Part shown: positions 12,301 through 24,300 of the stretch, piece by piece
How the letters are laid out: each line of letters starts with the position of its first letter
Position numbering within the stretch: the first letter of the stretch is position 1
NCBI GenBank assembly: GCA_002633005.1
Contig: NMRA01000079.1
Location: forward strand, 413,413 to 475,412
Length of the DNA: 62,000 bases
Reading direction: 5' to 3'
From: Phoronis australis
Lineage: Eukaryota > Phoronida > Phoronidae
Made by a program: the position numbers and the translations under genes
The notes under the pieces: generated by a model
What the model saw: the letters and a program-made list of their open reading frames with translations, nothing else
Databases searched by the model: none
What the model was told of the DNA's origin: nothing

Positions 12301-15300
12301 TGATTGTTGAAGCTCCTGTCCACATTCTTTCGGAAAAAAACACGATGGGATCTGTTTGAAAATGACTTGAGACAATTTATCTGAATGGAAGTTACATTCA
12401 AGCTTTTTCTCAGAAACCGCAATGGCTCAATAAGTGTTTACTTTTCGTTAATTATGATATTTGTAACAGATGTGAGTGACCCACTCAGTTCATAGTGTCA
12501 TAGAACTGAGAACAATTTGGACTTTTTAAGAGTTGAAATTCAAAATGAAAGCGCTCCGAGGAGCGAACCTTGGCGAAATTAACCAAGAAGATGACCATAA
12601 AGATGATGACGAAGATGACGAATATGACGACGATGGTGGCGAGGATGAACAAAAGAAGTAATAATAACATACACATGACGGACGTAGAAGTCCGAAATCA
12701 GTAAGAAAAAGGCTACAGTCTTGAGCGACACTTGGCGAAATTAACGGAAAAGACAACGACGGAGATGATGACGAAGATGATGACGATGATGACGAATATG
12801 ATGATGGTGGTGGCGATGATGAACAACATCTCAACATTCATATGATGAACTTAGATGTCATAAATCAATAAGAAATGGGATACGGTCTAGTTCATAGTGG
12901 GTAAACCAACATCCATGCAGCCAGAGCGCTCAACAAAGGAACAGCGTTATCAGAAAATCTCAAATAACTCAAAAAGTAGACGTCGTAGCGAAAAATGGAA
13001 AACATCTTCTGAAAGCCCGTTCAAAATTCTATCTAAACTGAAGGTATCATTTAATTCCGTAAATTTTTCGAAAAAAATGAAATTTTGAGTTTTTTTTAAG
13101 AAATTCAAAGTCAAATAACTCGAAAACGGTAAGTCTGAGAAAAAAATTGTTACAGGCCATTTGAAAGAATATACTGCAAAGAATCCACATGCAAAAAATC
13201 ACTTCTTTTTCTCTTCCCGTTTAAAATCGCACTCCAGCACGACTGGAAATGGGTCAACATGCGCCAGATCCGCTATCTTGAAAACATCTTCCGGTTTTTT
13301 GGTTTTGTATAATAGCATGTCATAAGAAACTAATACCTGTAAAAATTCGAAGGAATTGGTCTGATAATGCACCCTCTAGAGGAGAAAACGTTTTTAGGCC
13401 AAAATCGAGGTGCGCATGCGCGATCGCCGATATTTCCGCCATCTTTAACCGGAAGTAAACAATTTCCGGCATACTTGTAGCAAACTTTTGGTCCATTTAC
13501 TGTGCCGATTCTTAGTCTTTTACGTAAAAAATTGTAGCCTCCAGAAGCATTTGAACCTTTAAATGGAAACAAAATGGCCGCCACAGCCGCCATCTTGGAT
13601 CCGATTTTGACGAAAAACAATAGGCTTCCAGTACTTCCGGATATACGTGTTATGTGTAAATTTCGTGATGATCGGACGAAAATTGCGACCTGTATCGTGC
13701 GAACAAACAAAAAAAAAAAAACAAACTTAGTGGAAGAGCAACATACTTGGCGAAATTTATTTCGCCAAGTAATTAATGGCTCTTCGAAACTGTGTCGTTG
13801 TTACAGTCTGGCTGGGCCACCAAGTCCGCGTTTGGCTAATGGACCTTCTTGAGTGGATTTTACTAATTTTGGACGTTAAATGACTAAGAATACGGACTCC
13901 TAATTCAATTTTGTTTTTGTAACTTTCGCCAGTTGTGAGACTAACCTTAGTGTACAGTACAGTAATTATTTACTTTTCTAGCACACAATGTGGCCGAGAA
14001 GTGAAATTATATTTTATCAAATTTCTTCAAAAAATAAAAATTAAGAAAATATAAGTCTACGTATTAATAGCATAGTTTGTACGTGTAGATGACATAAAAC
14101 ATTTGGTTAAGTTTTCACTGTTTGTAACATAGTAATCAGCAATTGAAAATGGAAAAATTACCATAAGTTAACAATAGTCGTTACGACTCATCAGGGTCAA
14201 GGTCATGTAAGGTAATGTCATTGCAAATTCCGCTCGTGTCTCGGATGTTGTGATGTGGAATTCCACTTTCGCTCAGCTGGCTCTGTGAAGAATTTTGAGT
14301 CGTATGATTATTTTTGATGTGTAACGTATGGTATTATTACACGATCTTATTGAACTAGAATGTTCTCCTATGTCACCTCCTGTTGAACAAACACGCACTT
14401 ACAGAGCCCAGTCAGTGGGATAGCCTTGTTTTTCATTTGTTCCCGAGTGAATCTTACTTCCGACTTTGTGGTATGGCTGTTTGATTTAGTGTCTCTCGAG
14501 GTTGTTTGTCGCCTACGGATTTCGTTAGGATTACCTTTTATTAGTAATGTCTTGATAACATGTTGTAGTACTGTAATAACATGAAATAAGGTACAACGAG
14601 GACTTAATGGATTCAAACTACTACATTTGGTTATCCCATATTCAACCATATTTTTAGTAATTAACTATAGTTAGTAAGACCATTTCTTTTCATTATGAAA
14701 AGAAAGATATTTTTCAAAAAATGCTAAATTTGTATGATTTTCCTAAAATATGTCAATGTTTCATCCCATGTGGTTTCCTAGGAATAATGTCTGGATTGCC
14801 TCCAGACTTTTAATATATTACGTAACACAAATTGTTGATTTCTGGTGAAACCAGCATGGGGATGGTATGATATCATTATGAACCCTCACCCTCTTTCTTG
14901 GAGAGCCACAAAGAGTAAACAAATTTATTTTTGTATTCTCTTCCTCATGGTTTCCATAATAAAAGTTGATTTCTTTTTAAATGATGAGAAAATAGTAAAA
15001 AACGTTTTTGGTAATCCCTCTCATTAAATAGAAGTGTATTTCAAATGGTTAAGGCACTAGCCTCGATTTCAGTGAATGTCTGGCATACAAGGACACGGAT
15101 TGGTGAATTTTAATAAAGCCACAAAGAGAACATATTTCCTTGTTTTATATCTCTTGTCAATGCTGTCAACTACAAGTTTATCCCAATCAACAATGATCCC
15201 AAAATTTTACTTTTCACCTGCAAACCCAATAATGCCTCTTACATTGTATTCCATATTGTAGTCAAGGTTCTGAGAGAACACATACATCGTGTGACCTGAC

Positions 15301-18300
15301 ATACGACATCGTTTTTGTAACCCATCCCCTCAAATTATAGAACTTGTGAATTTAATGTTATTTTTTTAAAAATGATGTAGGTACAGATTTGCTTATTTTC
15401 AGGATATGAGGAATTCATAACAATAGTAGTCGCAATGTTTACATTTTCTTAATAAAATTATTTTTACTTTGAACTACAAGAGCCTATCGTGTAACACTTT
15501 GACGTGGCGAGGTGGCGAGGTACTATGCAATCTTCAGACCCTGGATAGACATGCCATTAGGCAAACCGATCTGGTGTTAAGCTTGCCTTTATTACCATAC
15601 TCATCCATCCGCTCAGACCTAATTTATTCATACTCAAGACAGAAATGTGTTGCAAAGATGAGTTAAGGATAAAAGTACTTGACAAAGGGTTTACTGTTTT
15701 GAGGGGCACTTTTCATACTTAAAGTATTTCTATAGTTTTAAGCATCACTTCTTACCACTAAAAAATTAATGTTTCTGTGTCGGAAATTGATGAGTTTTCA
15801 GTAAAAGTTAGTTAAATATGTTTAGAATTTTTATTAATTGACTGCATTAACAGTACATTGATTGAACAAATTACTAAAACTTCATTATCTCAGTGTTTAG
15901 GTGGTACTAGTGAAACGAAAAATGAATTAGTCACTTGAACTCATAAAATCGGTTAACACATAGTACGTATCCCTTACCTTTTTGACAGAACCTGAGTACT
16001 AACAAGAATATCAAAGCTGTCAGTGGCTCAAGAAAATGATTCAGAGTTTAACGGTGTTGGCCAACCCTAAAATTGCTAATTCGAAAATAGCACATGTAGG
16101 CATTGCCATGCGTTGCCATGCATTGCCATGCCCTTGACTTTAGTTGCCGGCTCATTTGGCAACAATTCAAGATCAGGTAACTGTGGTTATGTTTCAACTC
16201 CAAAGTGCAAATGGTTAATAATTTAATATTGACAGCTCAACAGTTGTGAAATCACCTTTTAAGGGGGTTCAGTATAGTTTGCCAAAATCCGTAAAGCTGT
16301 TTTGCAACATTGGATAGAAACATTTGAATATTGAATTTGGTAAATGTTGATTTTGTCTTGAGTTTTTGATATTTTGGCGTCTTAATATTAGCACAAGAGA
16401 TCAAATTTCACAAATTCGTCGGGCAAAACCAGGAGTAACAATTTGTTGGGACATAATTAAACGGCAATTTTAAATTCATGTAAGAAGAAACTTCTTGTCG
16501 TAGATTGTCCACATCTGTTAAATTTATTTTACAATGCCAACAACGTAATCACCATTTGTGAAATACAGTGTGGTGCTTTTGAGGTCAGAGTTTGAGTGCT
16601 AAAAACACCACACTTAAAACGGTTTAAAATTGAACTCGGTGACATCCCAAGTTTTCTGTTGTTTTTTAGATAACACAATGGGCATCAATACAAAACATAA
16701 AAGAAACAAATTTTATTGCCACTTGTAACTTTGTGTTTATGAGCCGAAAACACTGAAATTTCAGGTACTAAAATCCTTAAAAGATTACTGAGCTGACGTA
16801 AGGAAATCAGTGATCTGCAGAACATAAAAAATCAGTTAAAACATAAAACTGACATCCTGCAACAAACTAAATTTGTTTTCAAAAGGATTTTACTTCTTAA
16901 TTTATTTAGAGGTGGCTTTTCGGAAACCCAGGCATGTTAATTTCACATTTTTGCCAGAGGTGGCTTTGTTCAGGCGGACATAATGGAATAAAGGAATGAG
17001 GTGATATCCATATCTTGCAGATTTGTTGTAGGCTAAAAATAAAATACAAAATATGGAAATTGAAAGAAATTTCAACAATAAATTGAAACTGTCTCCACTT
17101 AAGGTAAGTGATGGTCAACTGTTGGTGACTTTTCCCCAAAATTCAATATTCACATGATGTACATGTATATTTATCATGACTCTTCTAAACACTTCTTGTA
17201 TTGCTTTGTAAATGTGCTAAATATACGTTTTGATTTACTATGCTTTTATTGGTTTTCAACATTCATTTCCCTTCAGTCTGTGGGCTTATTCAAACGAAAT
17301 ACCAGCATTACAGATTTAGTTTATGGCCTGTAAAACATGCCCAGATTTTGAGAACCATGTTTTCCACTGAATTACGGGCATCCCCTTTGATTCTTGTGGT
17401 CTCTGTTGTATCCAACTATTGCTGGACGATCGAACCGTTTTTTTATGTCTGATGCCCCTGTTGTTGGAGGGTAAATGGAAAATCGGCATCCTAGTTTTTT
17501 CTGTACTGACAGTAAGAAAATATTGTTTATGCTCCATACACTTGAGGTTTTCAAAAATTTGTATTCAAAGCACAAAATTGCTGTTTGTCACGAAAAATGA
17601 TGTCATTTTACTAATGTGTTACAAGTGTCATGGTGTAAGTTATGAATAAAGAGTTTTCAATTATTAAGATTCAGAAAACATGTACTTTTGAGGGTATAGG
17701 CTGCTGAAAAGGGCAGTTGAAGTAAATGGTTATTTTATGAAGAATAGTGTGCTAGGACTTTAGGAAGGTTGACAATGAAAGCCAAGGTTCAGATCACTGC
17801 TGAGTGCATAGTCCCTGTCTAATAGTGCTTTGTAAGCTGTGCTACTGTGTAGGTGGAATGTTGGTTTAGTGATGTATTCTAAGGGATATGTGATTTCCAA
17901 TAAAACAAGCCTGTTTACAATTCCATACTCGCCTAAATCACTTTTATTTCAGGCTAATGGATGCTTGCAAATATCAAGAGATGTAACTAATTTGATTGTC
18001 ATTTGTCTCTGATAGCTTCAAGATGTTGCGAGATAAGGATATTGACGTTGACTAATTGAATTAATCACCATGATCTTCGTTACACCATTGTCACTCATGA
18101 ATACTGGAAGATTACACTTTGCTCATTCTAGTTACTATATTCAGATTCATCAATCCTGTGGAAAGTCCTCAAAAAAAATACCGTAATCGTTCGGGTTAAC
18201 GCCCATGCTCAGTTAACCACCCATCCCCTACTTTAGGTGGATTTTCGATTTAACCGCCCACTGCTCGGTTAACCGCCCTCCCCCGATTTTTTGGATTCGC

Positions 18301-21300
18301 CAATTTAACCGCCCAGGGCGTTAACCCGAACGATTACGGTAATTGCAGGCATTCTGATACATGTTGTACCCAGGGCTTCATCCAGGATTTCGAACATAGG
18401 GTGTCCAAAATGGGTTCCCAATATTCCAGGGCGTCCATGATTCCAACGACGCATTACCCCCCCCCTCCCCACCACCATTCACCAGTAACCCCCCCCCCAA
18501 CACACACAGTGAGTTTTTTTACAATTAAAAAATGCGTTGAACAAGGCTTTTACACCTAAGTTTACAAAAACAGCTCCCTTGTATTGGGCTTTTTTAAGTA
18601 CTAAAAAACTGTTGATCAAGACTTTTATGTTTAAATTTACGAAAACAGCCAAATAGCTTACCAAACAGGTATTACAGATATTACAGATATTGGTTGAACG
18701 ATGAGTGCACTGTTTTTGGTCATCTCAAGTCAAATTCTGTTATAAAGTTTATTATATCAACTTCACTAGCTTTATATTCTGTACAATGAGTCATCAAAGC
18801 TGCAGTTACCAACAAAAGAAAAATGCACGGATGATGTGCAGTTTATATTTTGGCAACAGGTGTCACTGCTGCTCCATTTTAGACGCACATACAAAAGCAT
18901 GAAACGGGCGAAAACTCAAACATTTTAAATGGGGATATTCTTGCGGCACATCATATTATTAAAATAATGACATTTATTTCGCTTTTGGTGTTTTCAAAAA
19001 AAGATGAAGTAGATGAAACTACAGCTCTGAAACACCAGTTTGGAGTTGAGCAAGGTCCGTGTCCCTATATAAAGTACAGAATTGCAGTGGCACATGAGTC
19101 TACTGAAAGCAGACACTCTGGCAGCCAAACACATGCTAATGATTGACAGGTCTACCAAATACTTCCAAAGTAGTTTGAACATTGCAAAATTTGAAATACA
19201 TTGTATATTTCTTTCTGAGTTGAAAGGGCCAACTTCTCTCTTTGATTAACTGGGAGTCTTAGTAATCTTTCAATGTGGGTGTCCAAACTGGAGAAATTCT
19301 GATTGACAGGGCGTCCAAATGATACATTGGGCGTCCTTGCCAGAGTGTCCACATTAGTGCTAGGGCGTCCAAATGGACGCCCAGGACATCCGCTGCATGA
19401 AGGCCTGGTTGTACCAGACGTGCGCAGGTCTCGCATGTGGGCTCATTGCACTGATCACCTGGAAATATTATGCTTTATTAATATATAGTTAAAACCGAGC
19501 TGAGGAGCTAGAAACCTGGCTCAAGGGTTTAGCAGTGTGACATGGTGGGACTCGAACCCACGACCTTGAGTGAAGAAAGCGGGCACTTATCAACCAGGCC
19601 ACACTGCCTCCTCTGGAAAGTCCTCAACTCTGTACTCAGCTTGGTAGATAAGGCCAGAAAGCATAGTTGTTTCTTGTCTATTTTGTTTTGAAAATTGAGT
19701 CGCTGTTACAGTATTTTTAAGTTGTTGACGTTTTCAATAAAGAAAATCAACCTGAATCGAGCAAACTGATGCAGGGCTTATTTTGTTTTACTCATCGTTC
19801 GGCAGGTAATGGCATTTCAAACCTAGTTACCTTCCTTTGTGCAGTTTTTTCAGTATCGATGAGCGCACAGGTCTCAAAATGGGTCGAGGTACAGACCTGA
19901 GAACCAGCTATTCTTTGGCCTAACTGAAATTTTGTATTTGACGGATTGCTCACTAAAACAAATTTTACAAAAATTATGCTCCATTTTTCCATGTCTTTGT
20001 GGTTGAATGTTTTGTTTCATTTTGTGCACTTGCGGCAGAACAGATAGCCTTTGGAAAATAAGTTTGTTCACTGTTTTTGATAGAAGTTGAAGTATTTTGC
20101 CGCACTTGAGCTTTATACTGCTTTACCGTCCACAATTACTTCGCTAAACCTTTGTTAATTGTTGGTTTTTATTCTGGTTGTAGATTGGTAGTTTAACAAA
20201 TCACTATTTATTTGAGCACGGTCGAGTATTGAAGAGGTCAGTAGATGCCAGCACATATCACCACACAAGGTTAAAGAGAGACCCAGAAGTAAGTAGTTGG
20301 CCATGGTATTTGTCTAGGTTCCGGTGTCTGCCCATGTTCCGCTAAACGCAATTCCCAAATAAGTTTAACGCCAGTGTTCAGTTAGGTATATACCCTAGTG
20401 GCTTTGGAAGGTTTTTTCAAAATTGTAGAATTGAAAGTAAACGTTCCGAGCTACCAGTAACTCGAGCTGAACGAAATAGGTATGTTTCATCATTTGTCTA
20501 CGAGACAAGGCCGGTTTCAAGTTCATAATCATATTTTCTAACTCAGTTGTCTTAAATAATAAACATGATGCAATGCTAACAATGTATCCATAGACCCTAT
20601 TCACGCTGTCGCCATTTTAAAAATGGGCCTCTTTTTAGATTTTAAAAACAATGCATTTGAGACATGAATATAACGAGGCCTGCAAAATAATCACATTCTG
20701 CACTGTGATTAAGCGCAGAACTCATTGTTTTTAAAACCTTATATGAGGCTCTTTGTAGCATGGCAACTGCGTAAATAAGGTGTATTGCATCATGTCTTCC
20801 TAATATAGGAGAACCTAGAAAGTAAAATTTTGCTCGTAAAACTGTTTTTGCCGTTTTTCAGGTGCGATGGAGTGAGCAGCAGATAATTAAGAAGCGTGTG
20901 AAGAGGGGGTTTAAAGACACCATCCACGACCCCCTGTGGTCACATCAGTGGTACTTGGTAAGTTTACCAAGGTGGACACAAAATTTGTGAATGGTTAAAA
21001 TTCAAATTAAATCATTTTTGTGTTTTATCCATCGAAACGAATCACGGTTTTAGATGCGTTTACAAAAGGTCGTGCGACCTTCCATTCTTTAACAAAATTA
21101 CAGCAAAAATTAACCGGGTAGGATGTTTGGAAAATCAGATCCACGATTATAATTAGAGAGTGCAAGAACATGCGGCTTTCAGGATTTTTTGTACCCAGAT
21201 CAAAAATTGTGATTCGTTTCGATGTATAACATACAAAAATTCGTTTTAATTTGAATTGTAGTCGTGTCATTTGCTGCAGTCTGGTCCAGCCACTTCCAGT

Positions 21301-24300
21301 TCCTAAGCATTCACTGCTCATCTGACCATTCTACGGACTGTACACTTGAGAATTTAGAAAGTAGACTACACCAGCAATGGTGCAGAGTTCGTTAAAAACG
21401 ATAAGACAATTACTAAAAATGTCATCCACGTAAGTACACACTATTAAAAGTGCACCTCACATTGCTGCATTTATACCCAACGGTATTGTTTATTGGGTAT
21501 ATGCCATTAGCATGTTTGGATCAGATACATGTATAATATTGACATGAGCTGCCCTGTACAATCGTACTGTGCTAGGTTATTTAAGACACTGGCGAGAAAA
21601 CTACAGTCAGAATACTTGGTTTGTGGAACAGAAATAATGTGTTGAAACTAAAATCTCACCAAGGTCATACAAAACTGCCAAACTTACGCTTTTTTAATTT
21701 TTCAACGACCTATCATGGTTGTGAATGTGCACAATTTTTGCTCAAAATATTATCTGTTGGTAACTATAGTACAGCACTTGAATAAGGCAAAACAGTACTG
21801 TGGGTCACTTATGAAAAGAGGATTAATTTAATAATTTAAAACTTCACTTGTGGGCCATATTGTGTCCTCAATTGGTGAGATTTACCGTACTTGCAGCTTC
21901 TCCCACAATTCAACATTGCAGCCTCGCCGACCGATCATTTCATTGTTGGCTACTTTGCTAGCTTATGCTGTATGGTCCTGTGCTTTTTAGTGAAACACTC
22001 GCCTGTCATTCGTGTGACTATGTGGTCTTGCCTGATCTTTGTTTTCTCGCAACACTATATACTACTGTTCTCTAGGTGACTGGGGTATGCACCCCGCGAC
22101 AGTTCCTTGGGTGTATGCAGGGAATGTTTCGCATGCACCTTCAGTGCAGGTGTACTCACATGATTGCAAACATCTGGGCATTATTTTTGCGCATATAACA
22201 AGATTCTGACATCGTCAAGGAGTTTGAAATTATATGTTTTATGGGTATACAGTTTATAATTAAAAATTATTTAAGAAATTTGATTCTCGGTATCGAAGGT
22301 AACCAATTAATTACAACAGTTGTGACAGCGATGACTTATGCTCAATTGATGAACTCGCCGCAACTCTCGCGGTGTAGTAGAAGAAGTTTTGTGGTTTCAG
22401 TAATCATCTCGTATTCCCACTTTGCGGTAAACACGTGTGTACTATCAAGTTAGGAGACCTTATTAAAACGTTTTGAAGACTGGGAAATTTTGTGATTTAT
22501 CGTGAGCTGCGATTCGTTTAGAGGTTCTTTTCAGCACATACGCAGCTACTCATATATTGGCTACTTAGAAAGGTAATGCCTGTTTTGTTGCACAACTGTA
22601 TATTTTTACGTTTCACAAATAAATCTAAATTCCATTCTAATTTGTTTGCTGCAATAGTACAATTGTTTGTCAGTGTGGACAATATTACGATACCTGGTAT
22701 AAAGACATAGCTTTTTTCAGTAGTGTATGTATCAGTCTATTTAGGAGAACGTTAACAGTAAAGTGTGAATTGACATTTAATTCCCTTTGCGCGACTGACC
22801 ATAAAATATGCATACGACTAAAAACATGGTATCTGAAAAAAATCTGCTGCAAATGTAACGTATTTGTAGCATGAAAGATAAGTGTGCCCCGACAGTGAAA
22901 AGTACAAAATAAAATATTTTACCTCTAGGCTACCCGCTCCCAGAGTAGTGAGGGCAGGGCGAGGGGTAACAGGGTGAGGGGTAACAGGGCGAGGGGTTAC
23001 AGGGCGAGGGGTAACAACAATATTTTAAGGGCTGTTTAATATGATGTAATCCTTACTATTTCATATTTGATTTTGTACTTCCTGAACTATTTACTTATCA
23101 GTCCTCTGTTCTTTGAGGGTAATCGACTAATTGCTGTATTAAATTTAATTTACTTTTGTCTGGCCAGCAAGTAAATATATTGAGCTTACATTAAAATTCC
23201 AATTTGGATTTTTGTAAACTGTTTAGAGATATAATTAGCATGAACATAAGTTTGATTCTTGATCCCCTTGTGTTTCAGCACGGTGGTTCGTCGCTTGGGT
23301 TCGATATGAACGTGTTGCCAGTCTGGCAGCAGGGGGTCTCGGGTAAAGGAGTGGTGGTCACCATCTTGGACGATGGGATTGAGCGTGATCATCCGGACCT
23401 CGTGGAAAACTACGTAGGTTGATGTTATTTGTGGAGAGGCTTTAGAGTCGAATCAGTCCTTTATTGTACTGCTGTGCATTGCGTGGTTATGGAAATGTAC
23501 AGTAATTAAACTTAGAAAAGTGGCCACCATATATTAGTAGTAATGAACGTCATATAGAACTGTAATAAAGAACATTCGTTTTTTGTGTTAGTGATACCTT
23601 CTGATAAATAAATGTCATTGAATGTACTGACTGGTAGAAACTGGAGCGTCATTCTGTAAGTCTGCTATAAGCCTGCTTTGGCCACGTGACCATGTCTTTT
23701 TAGCCAAACAATGTACGTTGATAGCAACACAATTGTATCAGTAACATGCCTGACCAAATTTTTGAATCATCAAAAATGGTGTTACAGTTTTCTAAATTAC
23801 CATTTCGCTTTCATTTTATGTAACTTATGATTTGTGTTTCATGAAAATCATAAAAGTCCTTTTTTGTGTTAGCCGCTAATGCAGGAATGAAACATTTTAA
23901 AAACAATGTATAACAGCGTTTTGAGAACAGTGTATGAGGCATGGTATCTGAAAGTTTCATACGAATCCAAACAGCTATTTGTGACATATGATGTTCCGAA
24001 GTTAATCAAATTGGAAATTTTTCTAAGGTCGTACATAACTTCAACTGTAACTAAAAAGTAGCACCTTTTTGGTTGAGGATGGGTTTATATTAGTTGATTG
24101 GACTACACAGCTCAATGGTGTGTTTATGCGTTGTTCATTGCGTTTATTGTAGGATGCAGAAGCTAGTAAGGACATTAACGGTAATGACGACGACCCCATG
24201 CCGCGCCAGACATACTCCAACGAGAATCGTCACGGGACACGGTGTGCTGGTGAAGTTGCTGCTGGTCTCAATTCCTTTTGTGGCGTTGGTGTCGCTTTCA

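Larger units (their letters stand above)
18159..19627. mobile_element. 1.44-kb insertion flanked by 14-bp direct repeats
   Basis: TGGAAAGTCCTCAA occurs at 18159-18172 and again at 19614-19627, bracketing the inverted-end element and the tRNA-like sequence. It looks like a target-site duplication of a retroposon with a tRNA-like head at its minus-strand 5' end, with nested insertions. The body is unrecognised. Confidence 0.45.
1338..20183 (+). other. PCSK5-like: Intron 1 (18.8 kb), repeat-rich, no coding exon seen
   Basis: Bounded by GTTAGT and TTGTAG. The short open frames inside lack family signatures. It contains MITE-like elements (5701, 7201, 9272, and relatives at 7763 and 13960), an AAT microsatellite (6257-6301), a 29-bp tandem repeat (8470-8556), an acidic-codon-like GAT/GAC tract with palindromes (12540-13790), a 163-bp inverted-end element (18179-18341) and a tRNA-like sequence (19532-19608). 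First introns of this length often hold enhancers, but I see none directly. Confidence 0.85.
20958..23278 (+). other. PCSK5-like: Intron 3
   Basis: Holds the fold-back element (20998-21258), a family A element (21647-21890) and a 15-bp minisatellite (22955-23014). No coding exon is seen. Confidence 0.85.

Noticed and set aside
12526-12837. Poly-serine open frame on the minus strand
   Set aside because: It arises from a duplicated GAT/GAC tract. The other frames are equally biased and no coding signal flanks it.
19532-19608. Functional tRNA gene
   Set aside because: The T-arm and B box are intact, but the acceptor strand is displaced and no proper anticodon stem is seen.
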